Assembly (NCBI GenBank): GCA_023382595.1
Contig: JAHDWB010000006.1
Span: forward strand, 62,001 to 126,000
DNA length: 64,000 nt
From: Anaerolineales bacterium
GTDB taxonomy: Bacteria > Chloroflexota > Anaerolineae > Anaerolineales > Villigracilaceae
Direction of reading: 5' to 3'
Under the pieces are notes generated by a model. The model was not told where the DNA came from. It ran no database searches and worked only from the letters and a program-made list of their open reading frames with translations. A program made the position numbers and the translations under genes. Positions 1 through 7,651 of this stretch are shown in pieces; position 1 is the stretch's first letter; the number at the start of each line of letters is the position of its first letter.

Positions 1-763
1 CGTCCATTTCCTCGGTGGGACACTTGCCGTTGGCGATGGGCAGCACGCACAGGTCGTGATACCAGTGATCGCGTCCCGCTTCCATTGTGACGCCGTTGCC
101 GACGCGCTTCACGACGATGACATTTTCCACGCTCGGGCAGCGCTTCAGCGACTCGTCCACGATTGCCTTCAGTTCGACGACTTTTCCATTCTGGAACGAG
201 CCGTCGCAAGTGATGACCAGTTTCGATTTGCTGTCTTCGATGCGTCCCTGCAATGAGTCTACTGAGAAGCCGCCGAACACCACCGAGTGGATCGCGCCGA
301 TCTTGGCGCACGCCAGCATCGCAAAGACGATCTCGGGGATGCGCCCCATGTAGATCGTCACGCGGTCGCCTTTTTCGATGCCCATCGCCTTGATGATGTT
401 TGCCATGCGCGAGACTTCGCGGTTCATCGAGAAATACGAAAAAGTGCGGTGATCCTTGCCGTCTTCGCTCTCCCAGATCAGCGCGAGCTGGTTCTTGCGG
501 TGGGTTTTCAAATGCCGGTCAACTGCGTTGTGCACGATATTGGTCTTCGCCCCCACGAACCATTTGTAGAAAGGTTTATTTGAGTCGTCGAGAACCTTAT
601 CCCACTTCTTGAACCATTCCAATTCAGAGGCTTCGTCCGCCCAGAAGCCTTCCAGGTCTTTTTCTGCTTTTTCGGCGAGTGCACCCCAATCCTTCAGCCG
701 CGCCTGCTCCACCACCTGCTCGGACGGATAGTAAACATCGCCTTCCATTTGCTTCTTCGCCAT
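1..763 (-). CDS. acsA: Acetyl-CoA synthetase, N-terminal part (truncated by window edge)
   Basis: Reading leftward from an ATG at 763, about 254 residues are visible before the window ends, so the C-terminal two thirds are missing. The enzyme activates acetate with ATP and CoA through acetyl-AMP. The visible part has the AcsA N-terminal features: the FWADEASEL segment, the YKWFVGAKTNIVHNAVDRH stretch where most AcsA proteins have a similar substrate-domain entry, and the IGAIHSVVFGGFS block of the adenylate-forming fold. A GGAG-type ribosome site lies about 6 nt before the ATG. The catalytic lysine and the P-loop-like motif lie outside the window. AMP-forming acetate activation would fit an acetate-using or acetate-producing anaerobe, but a propionyl-CoA synthetase relative cannot be excluded from this fragment. 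Confidence 0.88.
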   Translation of the reverse strand, partial: MAKKQMEGDVYYPSEQVVEQARLKDWGALAEKAEKDLEGFWADEASELEWFKKWDKVLDDSNKPFYKWFVGAKTNIVHNAVDRHLKTHRKNQLALIWESEDGKDHRTFSYFSMNREVSRMANIIKAMGIEKGDRVTIYMGRIPEIVFAMLACAKIGAIHSVVFGGFSVDSLQGRIEDSKSKLVITCDGSFQNGKVVELKAIVDESLKRCPSVENVIVVKRVGNGVTMEAGRDHWYHDLCVLPIANGKCPTEEMD

Positions 764-851
764 GGTTCTCTCCTCTGTCTGAAATTTTTGCAATTTTAAT
801 ACCATTTTGCTGAAAGGTGACGGTCACTTTCAAAATGCCCGTCACCTGAAT

Positions 852-2132
852 TCATTCCACCCAATCCAGGATCTTGTAATACATCCCTGCGAACGGCAGA
901 AACCACGGATTGCCGTTATACAATCCCAGCGGCGCGGACGGAAACTCAAACCGTGCAAACGGATGCTCGTTGATATTTCCCTTCATCATCGCATCCGCAG
1001 CCGTCGCGCCCAAATACGTCGCCATTGCAACGCCATGCCCCGCATAACCAAGCGCGTAATAAATCCCGTCCTCTTCGCCCACATGCGTCATCTGGTCGAA
1101 CGCAAAATCAAGCGTGCCGCCCCACACATATTCCACTTTCACGTCCTTCAACTGTGGGTACACCTGGATCATCTCGCGCCGTAAAATCTCTCCGCTTTGT
1201 GCAATCGTATTCTCATTTTCAGGGAAGAACGCCGCCCGCCCGCCGAAGATCATGCGGTTATCCCACAGTCGAAAATAATTCAGGAAATGCTTGTAATCGA
1301 AGATCATTCTATTCTTCGGGCTGAGTTCATGCGCGAGTTCGTCCGAAAGTTTTTCAGTCGCAATGATGAACGATCCAATCGGGATGATTTTCTTTTGCAG
1401 CTTTTTGATGACATTTCCCGTATAGCCGGATGTTGCCACCAAAACGGATTCCGCTTCCAAACCCCCTCTGTCTGTTTGGATGACGAACCGCTTCTCCCTC
1501 CGCTCAAGCCTACTGACCCGCGCTCGCGCGCAGAGCGTCCCCCCCGCCCGAGCCGCCGCATCCGCAAGCCCAGCCACATATTGAGCCGGGTTCAACCCGC
1601 CGCTGACCTCATCCACCAATGCGCCGTGATAGACATCCGTGCCGATTTCAGAGCGCAAGTCCTTTGGCGAAACGAGCCGCACGTTGTGATTGAACTCCAT
1701 TGCCATGAAATCGACTTCATCTTTGAGCGCGTCGTAATGTTTCGGCTTATTCGCCGTCAGAAGGTGACCTGTCCGTGCAAAGCCGCAGTCGATATTCTCT
1801 TCTTTGACGATTCTCTCAACAATATCCACCGAATCCAACGAGCATTGGAATAACTCCTTTGCCAATTCCCGCCCATATTTTTTGATGACGGTCTGCATGG
1901 CGGGCTTGAGTCCCGTCAACGTCATGCCGCCGTTGCGCGAACTTGCGCCCCAGCCAATGGTCTCCGCTTCAAGCACGACGACGTTCACTCCCTGTTTTGC
2001 CAATGTCCGCGCCGCGCTCAAGCCCGTGTACCCGCCGCCGATGATCGCCACGTCCGCTTTGGCGGGGATGGGTGTGAGATTACTATCATCCGGCATTTGG
2101 ACAGTGGTATGCCAGTAGATGTGTTGTTTCAT
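852..2132 (-). CDS. FAD-dependent oxidoreductase (DAO family, PuuB/OrdL-like)
   Basis: This 426-residue protein begins with a short leader and then a Rossmann dinucleotide-binding motif (GGGYTGLSAARTLAKQG, about residues 32-48), followed by an Arg/Asn-rich segment (SSRNGGM) typical of the glycine oxidase/sarcosine oxidase/gamma-glutamylputrescine oxidase family. The C-terminal GYAGHGVAMATYLG block is the second FAD-contacting motif of this family. It probably oxidises a secondary or primary amine with FAD as cofactor; the exact substrate cannot be told from sequence. A GGGGAG ribosome site precedes the ATG at 2132. It stands apart from its neighbours, with an 88-bp gap on the left and an 83-bp gap containing a dispersed palindrome on the right. 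Confidence 0.87.
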   Translation of the reverse strand: MKQHIYWHTTVQMPDDSNLTPIPAKADVAIIGGGYTGLSAARTLAKQGVNVVVLEAETIGWGASSRNGGMTLTGLKPAMQTVIKKYGRELAKELFQCSLDSVDIVERIVKEENIDCGFARTGHLLTANKPKHYDALKDEVDFMAMEFNHNVRLVSPKDLRSEIGTDVYHGALVDEVSGGLNPAQYVAGLADAAARAGGTLCARARVSRLERREKRFVIQTDRGGLEAESVLVATSGYTGNVIKKLQKKIIPIGSFIIATEKLSDELAHELSPKNRMIFDYKHFLNYFRLWDNRMIFGGRAAFFPENENTIAQSGEILRREMIQVYPQLKDVKVEYVWGGTLDFAFDQMTHVGEEDGIYYALGYAGHGVAMATYLGATAADAMMKGNINEHPFARFEFPSAPLGLYNGNPWFLPFAGMYYKILDWVE

Positions 2133-2144
2133 TTGTTACTCCCC

Positions 2145-2211
2145 GGTGGTTGAGTAGGCGGCAGGTTTCGACTGCTTGCGTCTCAACCAGCGCCGCCGTA
2201 TCGAAACCACC
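2145..2211. repeat. Dispersed palindromic element, copy 1
   Basis: A GGTGGTTGAGTAGGCGGC arm is matched by GCCGCCGTATCGAAACCACC at the other end, giving nested GC and terminal arms around a variable centre. The same ends (GGTTGAGTAG and TATCGAAACC) recur at 5127-5169 and, inverted, at 5204-5240, so this is a dispersed element and not a local terminator. It sits just upstream of the amine oxidase gene. Confidence 0.75.
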
Positions 2212-2215
2212 GACT

Positions 2216-3592
2216 TTATTCCAATATCTCGTTCCAATCCAATTCCCCGAACGCTTTGTGCAAGCGATGACCATCGTCCACAACGATGTAGCGGAGATTG
2301 GTGAATAATTTTTCTGCGATCTCGCGCACAGGTTCGAGCGGGACTACGTCATCCTCCGTCCCGTGGATGATGATCGTAGGAACAGAAACAGGTTCCAAGT
2401 CCAAATAAGAGCCGAAGGGTTCTTTGAGCAGGGCAGGGGCGAGCAGGATCAATTTCCTAACTTGGTTCGGCTTGTTGCAAGTGAAGACCGTCCCCATCAA
2501 GCCGCCGAAGGACGAGCCGATGATCGTCCAGTTTTTCTTACGTCCGAGGATCGGTTTTAGCTGCGCCATGCGCTCTTCGAATTCGCCGGTGAAATCGGGC
2601 GTGACCATGCCGGGAAATTTTTCGGCGAACTGACGCGCCTTGCCGCTTTGGCTGTTGCTTTCGAGACCATGCAGGTAGATGATGCGCGAGTTGTCCATTT
2701 TCTTTTTCCTGGGTTTGGGTTTTGCTTTTTCATGAATGAGGGGCTCTTCGTCGATGAAGTCGTCGATCTCTTCGACCGGTTGCGGGCGCATGAGCGGCTG
2801 TGCTTGAAGCAAATTGCGTAGTTCCTTTTGCAGTGGCGGCGGGAAGTTCGGTGAGATGCGCCGCAGGGTGATCGCAGTCATCGGGTTCTGTGAATTCGCG
2901 AGGACATGCTTGAGCATGAAGACGGTTTCGCTGGCGGAGGCGCGGTAGAGCGAGACGATCAGATCTGTGAGGTCGTTTTGCAGGGTGGACGGCGCTTCTT
3001 CGATGATGGGTTCGACGATGTCGAAGATGGCGGGCAGGTTCTCGAAGTCTGTGTCCGCGATCATGGGGATGAGCGCCTGAATGCCGTTCGACCAGGTGCG
3101 CGCGCGTTCGGGATGCAGGTATTCGCGCACGAGCGTCAGGAACTGGTCGGGCGTTTCCTTTCTCATGCGCGTCAGGCTGGTGGAGAGCAGCGCCGCGCGG
3201 ACGTTGGGGTCGCGGATCTGTTGGGTCCATGCGGTGATGCGCGGTAGCAGGCGTTCCTCCTGCGGCGGGATGCGCCCAAGCAGGAAAGCGGCAAGCAGGC
3301 GGGTTTCGAGCGCGCCTTCGTCCCACAAAACATCCGCCAGTTCCAATGCGAAATGCGGATTGGCTTCCGCAATGGGGCGCAGTTCGTTTTCGATCTGGGT
3401 CAACACGGCCGGCGGCGTGCGATATGTCTTCAGGTTCGATCCGGGCGCGACGTTTTCAACGGTCCGCAATGTATAGTTGACGTAAAAATCCAGCATCTCG
3501 CGCAAATGCTTCATGAACTCATCGGGCAGGAAGAAGAAATCTGCCAGACGGTTGGCTTGTTTGCGGAGGCGGGTCAGGTCAATGGCGGGCAT
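2216..3592 (-). CDS. HEAT-like helical domain fused to YqiA-type alpha/beta hydrolase
   Basis: The 458-residue protein has two parts. Residues about 1-280 are helix-rich with repeated short helical pairs like HEAT repeats (for example LADVLWDEGALETRLLAAFL). A Lys-rich linker (KAKPKPRKKKMDNS, about 290-303) leads into an alpha/beta hydrolase of the YqiA esterase type: IIYLHGLES oxyanion turn, a G-S-S-F-G nucleophile elbow (IIGSSFGGLMG), an Asp in HGTEDDVVP and a terminal DDGHRL histidine, so the Ser-Asp-His triad looks complete. The internal Met in the linker could be the old start of an ancestral separate esterase. The two halves are in one frame with no stop. No clear ribosome site precedes the ATG. 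Substrate unknown. Confidence 0.72.
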   Translation of the reverse strand: MPAIDLTRLRKQANRLADFFFLPDEFMKHLREMLDFYVNYTLRTVENVAPGSNLKTYRTPPAVLTQIENELRPIAEANPHFALELADVLWDEGALETRLLAAFLLGRIPPQEERLLPRITAWTQQIRDPNVRAALLSTSLTRMRKETPDQFLTLVREYLHPERARTWSNGIQALIPMIADTDFENLPAIFDIVEPIIEEAPSTLQNDLTDLIVSLYRASASETVFMLKHVLANSQNPMTAITLRRISPNFPPPLQKELRNLLQAQPLMRPQPVEEIDDFIDEEPLIHEKAKPKPRKKKMDNSRIIYLHGLESNSQSGKARQFAEKFPGMVTPDFTGEFEERMAQLKPILGRKKNWTIIGSSFGGLMGTVFTCNKPNQVRKLILLAPALLKEPFGSYLDLEPVSVPTIIIHGTEDDVVPLEPVREIAEKLFTNLRYIVVDDGHRLHKAFGELDWNEILE

Positions 3593-3606
3593 GGGGACAG
3601 ATGCGA

Positions 3607-3649
3607 TGTGTCAAGTGTCAAGTATCAGGAAAACCTGACACTTGACACA
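3607..3649. repeat. Heptamer-rich inverted repeat between proS and the hydrolase gene
   Basis: Two 14-bp arms, TGTGTCAAGTGTCA (3607-3620) and TGACACTTGACACA (3636-3649), are perfect reverse complements around a 15-nt centre. The arms are built of TGTCAAG/ACTTGAC heptamers. It may act as a transcript-processing or termination hairpin after proS, but it lacks a clean U tract. A related heptamer tract lies inside the cca gene at 6529-6559. Confidence 0.7.
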
Positions 3650-3664
3650 GGAACACATGACACT

Positions 3665-5104
3665 TTAATACGCTCTTGCGAAATACACTTTGCGTTTGGA
3701 AGGCTTGCCGCACACGATGCAGGTCCCTTCCTTTTCGGGCTGATTAAAGGGAATGTTGCGGGTGGTGGCTTTCGCCTCCTCCTTGACCTTCTTCTCGCAT
3801 TCGGTGGATTCGCACCAGTACGAGAACGCCCAACCATCCTGCACGACCTGTTTCAGTCCTTCATAATCCTTCGGATCATGGATGTTGGCGTCGCGGTAGT
3901 CGGTGGCGCGCTTGAGGAGTGAAGCCTGAATCTCGGTCAGCAAGCCGCTCACAGCGGAGTCCAGAGCCGCCTGCGGGACGAAGGTCTTGCCCTCTTTGCC
4001 GGGCTTGTCACGGCGGGCGAGCGCGACGGTTCCCTTTTCGACATCCTTGGGACCGATCTCCACGCGGACGGGCACGCCGCGCATCTCCCAATCGTTGAAC
4101 TTGAATCCAGAACTGACGTTGTCTCTGTCATCCATTTTGACGCGGATGCCGGCGGCTTTGAGTTCCTTGAAGACGCGGTCTGCCACTTCCATCACCTTGG
4201 CTTTTTCATCTTCCTTTTTGAAGATCGGCACGATGACCGCTTGGATGGGTGCGAGGCGCGGAGGCATGACCAAGCCCTGGTCGTCGCCGTGCACCATGAT
4301 CATTGCGCCGATGATGCGCGACGAGATCGCCCACGACGTGGTCTCGCAAAATTGCAGGGTGTTATTGCTGTCGAGATACTGGATCTCGAAGGCTTTTGAA
4401 AAGTTCGTGCCAAAATAATGGGACGTGCCCGATTGCAGGGCGCGTTTGTCCCACATCATCGCTTCGATGGAGGTGGTGATCTGCGCGCCGGCGAAGCGCT
4501 CGGTCTCGCTCTTCGTGCCTTTGATAACGGGGATCGCCGCCTCTTCACGGCAGAACTTCTCGTAGATATCGAGAATGCGATACATCTCTTCTTTGGCTTC
4601 ATCCTCAGTGGCGTGTGCAGTGTGACCTTCGTGCCAGTAGAACTCTGCCGTGCGCAGGAACAGTTTTGTGCGGATCTCCCAGCGCAGGACAGAACCCCAC
4701 TGCACGATCAGGATCGGCAGATCGCGCCACGACTTGACCCATTTGGCATACATGTGACCGATGATAGTCTCGGATGTGGGGCGGACTGCCAGCTTCTCTT
4801 CCAGTTCTTCGCCGCCGCCGTGCGTGACGACTGCCAGTTCGGGCGCGAAGCCTTCGACGTGTTCCTTTTCCTTCTCGAAGAACGACATGGGAATCAGCGT
4901 CGGGAATGCCGCGTTGACGTGTCCCGTCTCCTTGAAGGCGCGGTCAAGCCAGGAGGTGATGTTCTCCCACAGCGCCCAGCCATACGGTTTGACGACCATG
5001 CATCCGCGCACGGGGGCATAGTCCGCCAGATCCGCTTTAACGACCAGTTGGTTGTACCATTCTGCAAAATCTTCCGCTCGGGTGGGTAATTTCTCTTCAG
5101 CCAT
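3665..5104 (-). CDS. proS: Prolyl-tRNA synthetase, archaeal/eukaryotic type
   Basis: This 479-residue enzyme charges tRNA-Pro. It is the short form without the bacterial INS editing domain. Class II motifs are present: RPTSETIIGHMYAKW (motif 2 region), the GTSHYFGTNFS segment, and the GDDQGLVMPPRLAP motif 3 region. An anticodon-binding domain follows (about 285-390), and then the C-terminal zinc domain with cysteines (CESTECEKK and CIVCGKPS) and the characteristic terminal FARAY, the last Tyr being typical of this ProRS type. An AGAGGAA ribosome site precedes the ATG. Archaeal-type ProRS is known in several bacterial phyla including Chloroflexota. Confidence 0.96.
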   Translation of the reverse strand: MAEEKLPTRAEDFAEWYNQLVVKADLADYAPVRGCMVVKPYGWALWENITSWLDRAFKETGHVNAAFPTLIPMSFFEKEKEHVEGFAPELAVVTHGGGEELEEKLAVRPTSETIIGHMYAKWVKSWRDLPILIVQWGSVLRWEIRTKLFLRTAEFYWHEGHTAHATEDEAKEEMYRILDIYEKFCREEAAIPVIKGTKSETERFAGAQITTSIEAMMWDKRALQSGTSHYFGTNFSKAFEIQYLDSNNTLQFCETTSWAISSRIIGAMIMVHGDDQGLVMPPRLAPIQAVIVPIFKKEDEKAKVMEVADRVFKELKAAGIRVKMDDRDNVSSGFKFNDWEMRGVPVRVEIGPKDVEKGTVALARRDKPGKEGKTFVPQAALDSAVSGLLTEIQASLLKRATDYRDANIHDPKDYEGLKQVVQDGWAFSYWCESTECEKKVKEEAKATTRNIPFNQPEKEGTCIVCGKPSKRKVYFARAY

Positions 5105-5126
5105 TTTTCCTCTTTTTGTTTACCCT

Positions 5127-5169
5127 GTTGGTTGAGTAGGCGGTGTTTGTCCGCCATATCGAAACCAAC
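5127..5169. repeat. Dispersed palindromic element, copy 2
   Basis: GTTGGTTGAGTAGGCGG is followed by a short loop and CCGCCATATCGAAACCAAC. Compared with copy 1, the outer arms change in a compensated way (GGTGGTT/AACCACC becomes GTTGGTT/AACCAAC), which supports selection on a folded structure. It lies directly upstream of proS. Confidence 0.75.
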
Positions 5170-5203
5170 AATTGGTAAAGTATTTTATGTTTTCAAGTTT
5201 ATT

Positions 5204-5240
5204 GGTGTTTTCGGTACGCCCTTTGGGCTACTCAACCACC
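5204..5240. repeat. Dispersed palindromic element, copy 3 (inverted)
   Basis: On the minus strand it reads GGTGGTTGAGTAGCCC, a short loop, then GGGCGTACCGAAAACACC, the same ends as copies 1 and 2 but in the opposite orientation and with a different inner stem (CCC/GGG). It lies just after the stop codon of the LOG-family gene. Confidence 0.65.
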
Positions 5241-5243
5241 GGA

Positions 5244-5774
5244 TTATCCCAATATCTCGACCGCAGTTTTCACATCATCCGCAAAGTATAACAACTCCCT
5301 ATGCTCGGCGGACATGTACCTTTCAAACTCGACGAAGAAACCATCGAAGACGTAATCCCAGCCCTGCCCGATCAAGATCAGCGGTTTTGGCGGGATGGAT
5401 TTTACGATCATCAAATTCCACATCAAAGTGATCTCCGTCAACGTGCCGGGACCGCCCGGCAGCGCCATTGCCGCGTCACAGCCTTCGATCAACTCCTGCA
5501 ACCGACTCAACAGCGTATCCTTCTTGCGCTCTTCCTTGACCCATTTGTTCGCGCCGGTCGGACGCCACGCTTCGATCTCGCCGCACGTCACGCCGATGAC
5601 GTGCCCGCCCGCCTCATGCGCCCCGCGCGAGACCGCCTCCATCGTACCCATGTAGCCGCCGGTCAACACGGTATGTCCGCGCTGGGCAAGAAGTTTGCCG
5701 AGTTCGCGCGCCTCTTCATATGCAGATGAGCCTTCCTTGGGTTGTGATCCGCCAAAAATCGTTATATTCATCAT
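5244..5774 (-). CDS. LOG-family protein (TIGR00725-like nucleotide phosphoribohydrolase)
   Basis: About 176 residues with the Rossmann-like LOG fold: an N-terminal IFGGSQP strand-turn, GGYMGTMEAVSRGAHEAGG in the middle, and the PGGPGTLTEI motif (PGGxGTxxE) that carries the catalytic Glu in cytokinin-activating LOG enzymes and related nucleotide hydrolases. Family members release ribose 5-phosphate from nucleoside monophosphates; the substrate here is not known. The start at 5774 is chosen because it gives an ATGA overlap with the stop of the upstream MazG gene, implying translational coupling. Pairing with a nucleotide pyrophosphohydrolase suggests a nucleotide-salvage or house-cleaning role. 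Confidence 0.85.
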   Translation of the reverse strand: MMNITIFGGSQPKEGSSAYEEARELGKLLAQRGHTVLTGGYMGTMEAVSRGAHEAGGHVIGVTCGEIEAWRPTGANKWVKEERKKDTLLSRLQELIEGCDAAMALPGGPGTLTEITLMWNLMIVKSIPPKPLILIGQGWDYVFDGFFVEFERYMSAEHRELLYFADDVKTAVEILG

Positions 5775-6091
5775 TCCACATCCCAAGTTCTCGTCTTATT
5801 CTTCTCGATCTTCCTCAACACCGCTTCCTCCAGGTCAATACCGGAAATCGAAGCCAATTGCAGAAGATACAACAACACATCCGCCAGTTCGCTTCCCAAT
5901 TCGTCGCGGTCTTTGATATCGTCGGTGAACTGGAAATGTTCCAGAATCTCAGCTGCCTCGATCGACAGCGACACTGCCAGATTGCGCGGCGTCTGTGGGC
6001 GTTTACTGTCCGCTTCGTACCAGCCTTTCGACTTCACCAGCGCGTGCATACGTTCTGTCAATTCGTTGATCGTCAAGTTCGTATCGTCCAT
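5771..6091 (-). CDS. MazG-like nucleotide pyrophosphohydrolase
   Basis: A 106-residue all-alpha NTP pyrophosphohydrolase. The metal-binding signature is visible as EAAEILEHF followed by ELGSELADVLLYLLQLA, matching the ExxE...ExxD pattern of the MazG/dCTPase superfamily. Such enzymes hydrolyse (d)NTPs to monophosphates and pyrophosphate; the short length fits the RS21-C6/iMazG type. It is the first gene behind a leader with a strong intrinsic terminator (6115-6146), whose T-run ends about 24 nt before this ATG, and it overlaps the LOG gene by ATGA. Confidence 0.88.
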   Translation of the reverse strand: MDDTNLTINELTERMHALVKSKGWYEADSKRPQTPRNLAVSLSIEAAEILEHFQFTDDIKDRDELGSELADVLLYLLQLASISGIDLEEAVLRKIEKNKTRTWDVE

Positions 6092-6109
6092 CGTCTACTG
6101 TCCATTGTG

Positions 6110-6233
6110 AAAAATAAAAACGGCTCACCAGGTCGGGAGCCGTTTTGGCGCGATTAAGCGAACCTAGCCAGACCTGGAGGCGTTGCGCATTCTAGGTGAC
6201 GGGTTCGGGTTCATTAACATAGGCTGAATTATA
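6110..6233 (-). promoter_or_regulatory. Promoter, leader RNA and terminator upstream of mazG (candidate attenuator)
   Basis: On the minus strand a -35-like TTGCAT (6256-6251) lies 17 nt before a perfect TATAAT (6233-6228). Transcription would start near 6221 and run about 100 nt to a hairpin of AAAACGGCTC/GAGCCGTTTT (6146-6137 with 6126-6117) followed by a T-rich run. The terminator loop contains GACCTGG, perfectly complementary over seven bases to CCAGGTC in the upstream leader (6177-6171 on the minus strand), so a pseudoknot or anti-terminator could form. A CCTAG/CTAGG pair and a CGAACC/GGTTCG pair offer further structure. It could be a cis-regulatory leader or a free small RNA. No known riboswitch class was recognised. 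Confidence 0.55.
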
Positions 6234-6243
6234 AGGGTAAAAT
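6214..6243 (+). promoter_or_regulatory. Leaderless promoter of cca
   Basis: TTAACA (6214-6219), 18 nt, TAAAAT (6238-6243), then only 7 nt before the ATG at 6251. With normal initiation about 7 nt after the -10, the mRNA would begin at or next to the start codon, so the message is probably leaderless. No ribosome site is visible. The promoter overlaps the divergent mazG leader promoter. Confidence 0.6.
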
Positions 6244-6250
6244 TGATTTT

Positions 6251-7504
6251 ATGCAAAAGGATGACGTGCTCCGCCTCCTGCGTGACCCGAACCTGATCCC
6301 GTCCGAAAAGCAGACTCTCCTTTCGGACATTGCCGCCCAAGCTGCCTCATTGGGCTTTCCCTGTTACGTCGTCGGCGGCTTCGTCCGTGACCTGTTGCTT
6401 CGCCGTCCGGTCAAAGACCTCGATGTCATCGTTGAAGGGAATGCCATCAAACTTGGCAGGTCTCTCGTCAAAAAATTCGGCGGCAAACTCACCCCGCACG
6501 ACGCGTTCCACACCGCCATCTGGCATCTACCTGAAACCTGGAACCTGATACCTGACACCTTGGATCTCATCACTGCCCGCAAAGAGATTTACGAAAAGCC
6601 CGGCGCATTGCCGACTGTCACCCCATCCACCATCGAAGACGACCTGCGCCGCCGCGACTTCACCATCAATGCCATGGCAATCCGTCTGGACGGTGACCAC
6701 TTTGGCGAATTTCTCGATCCGCTGAATGGACAAGAAGACTTGGTGCAGGGGACGATCCGTGTCCTGCATCCACGCTCCTTTGTGGATGATCCAACCCGCA
6801 TCCTGCGCGCCGTTCGTTATGAAGGACGATATTCCTTCAATATGGATACCGCCACGTCGGGCTTGGTCAATACGGAGGCACTTCGTGTCCTTTCGAGCCT
6901 CAGCGGGGAACGTATCCGCCACGAATTCGACCTCATTCTTGAAGAAGATAACGCTCCCCAAATTCTTTTGCGCGTAGCCAACTTGGGGTTATTAAAGGCA
7001 ATCCATCCTGCACTGCCGCCCTTCAACCCACACTACGCCGACTTTCTTGATATGGACGTCAACCTCGACATCCCCGCAGACCGGCGGACGATGGGCTACA
7101 TGCTCTGGCTGATGGACGAATCCGAGCAGGATGTCATCTCCATCTCGCGGCGGTTGGATTTCACCACCGAATTGACCCACGCGGTGTGGGGCGCGGCGCA
7201 ATTGAAATGGAGCCTGCCTTTCCTTAAGGATTCCAAACCCAGTGTGTGGACCTATGCGCTCGAAAAACTGCCCCCGCTTTCAATCTATGCCGTCTATCTC
7301 GTCTCGCGCGAGAACGCGCTCCTGAGTTATCTCTCCATGTGGCGGCATGTCAAACCGCACACCACCGGCGCTGACCTGATCGCCCGCGGACTTGAGCCGG
7401 GTCCCAAATTTGGCGAGATCCTCACCAAGCTCCGCGCCGCATGGTTGGATGGGGAGGTGACGAACAAGGACGAGGAAGATAAATATTTGGAATCCGTTTT
7501 GTAG
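6251..7504 (+). CDS. cca: CCA-adding enzyme / poly(A) polymerase family nucleotidyltransferase
   Basis: A 417-residue class II nucleotidyltransferase. The head has CYVVGGFVRDLLL (G-G-x-x-R-D template motif), the catalytic DLDVIVEG aspartates and the RRDFTINAMA motif, then a helical neck that includes the LEPGPKFGEIL segment near the C-terminus. It probably adds or repairs the CCA end of tRNA. No HD phosphohydrolase domain is evident. One oddity is residues about 93-103 (LPETWNLIPDT), which are encoded by a tandem heptamer tract. It stands alone, divergent from mazG, with a leaderless promoter. Confidence 0.92.
   Translation: MQKDDVLRLLRDPNLIPSEKQTLLSDIAAQAASLGFPCYVVGGFVRDLLLRRPVKDLDVIVEGNAIKLGRSLVKKFGGKLTPHDAFHTAIWHLPETWNLIPDTLDLITARKEIYEKPGALPTVTPSTIEDDLRRRDFTINAMAIRLDGDHFGEFLDPLNGQEDLVQGTIRVLHPRSFVDDPTRILRAVRYEGRYSFNMDTATSGLVNTEALRVLSSLSGERIRHEFDLILEEDNAPQILLRVANLGLLKAIHPALPPFNPHYADFLDMDVNLDIPADRRTMGYMLWLMDESEQDVISISRRLDFTTELTHAVWGAAQLKWSLPFLKDSKPSVWTYALEKLPPLSIYAVYLVSRENALLSYLSMWRHVKPHTTGADLIARGLEPGPKFGEILTKLRAAWLDGEVTNKDEEDKYLESVL
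6529..6559. repeat. Heptamer tandem repeat inside cca
   Basis: Four consecutive heptamers, ACCTGAA, ACCTGGA, ACCTGAT and ACCTGAC, plus ACC. They encode residues between the nucleotidyltransferase strands where family members have a variable turn. Because 7 is not a multiple of 3, the repeat is not codon-driven. Confidence 0.75.
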
Positions 7505-7523
7505 ATGGGAGAAGAGAAATTAT

Positions 7524-7559
7524 TTCAAGTGAAAGCTTCCAATTTGGAATCCGCTTGAA
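7524..7559. repeat. Nested inverted repeat after cca
   Basis: TTCAAG and CTTGAA form the outer arms, and TTCCAA/TTGGAA the inner pair. No T-run follows, so it is a weak terminator candidate at best; it fills the 147-bp gap between cca and the next gene together with the promoter at 7616-7644. Confidence 0.4.
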
Positions 7560-7615
7560 CATCGAGTCAGGGCCAAAGTCCGGGAAGAAGCGGGAGATTT
7601 AATCCGTTTTTAATC

Positions 7616-7644
7616 TTGTGTCATGCGCATATCCTATATATAAT
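7616..7644 (+). promoter_or_regulatory. Leaderless promoter of the DUF2726 gene
   Basis: TTGTGT (7616-7621), 17 nt, TATAAT (7639-7644), with the ATG at 7652 only 7 nt further on. No Shine-Dalgarno sequence is present between the -10 box and the ATG. Confidence 0.6.
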
Positions 7645-7651
7645 TGCGTCC

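Noticed and set aside
6110-6233. SRP RNA (4.5S) or tmRNA
   Set aside because: The conserved GGAAG-rich SRP loop and the tmRNA tRNA-like ends are not present; only a CCAGGTC fragment is shared.
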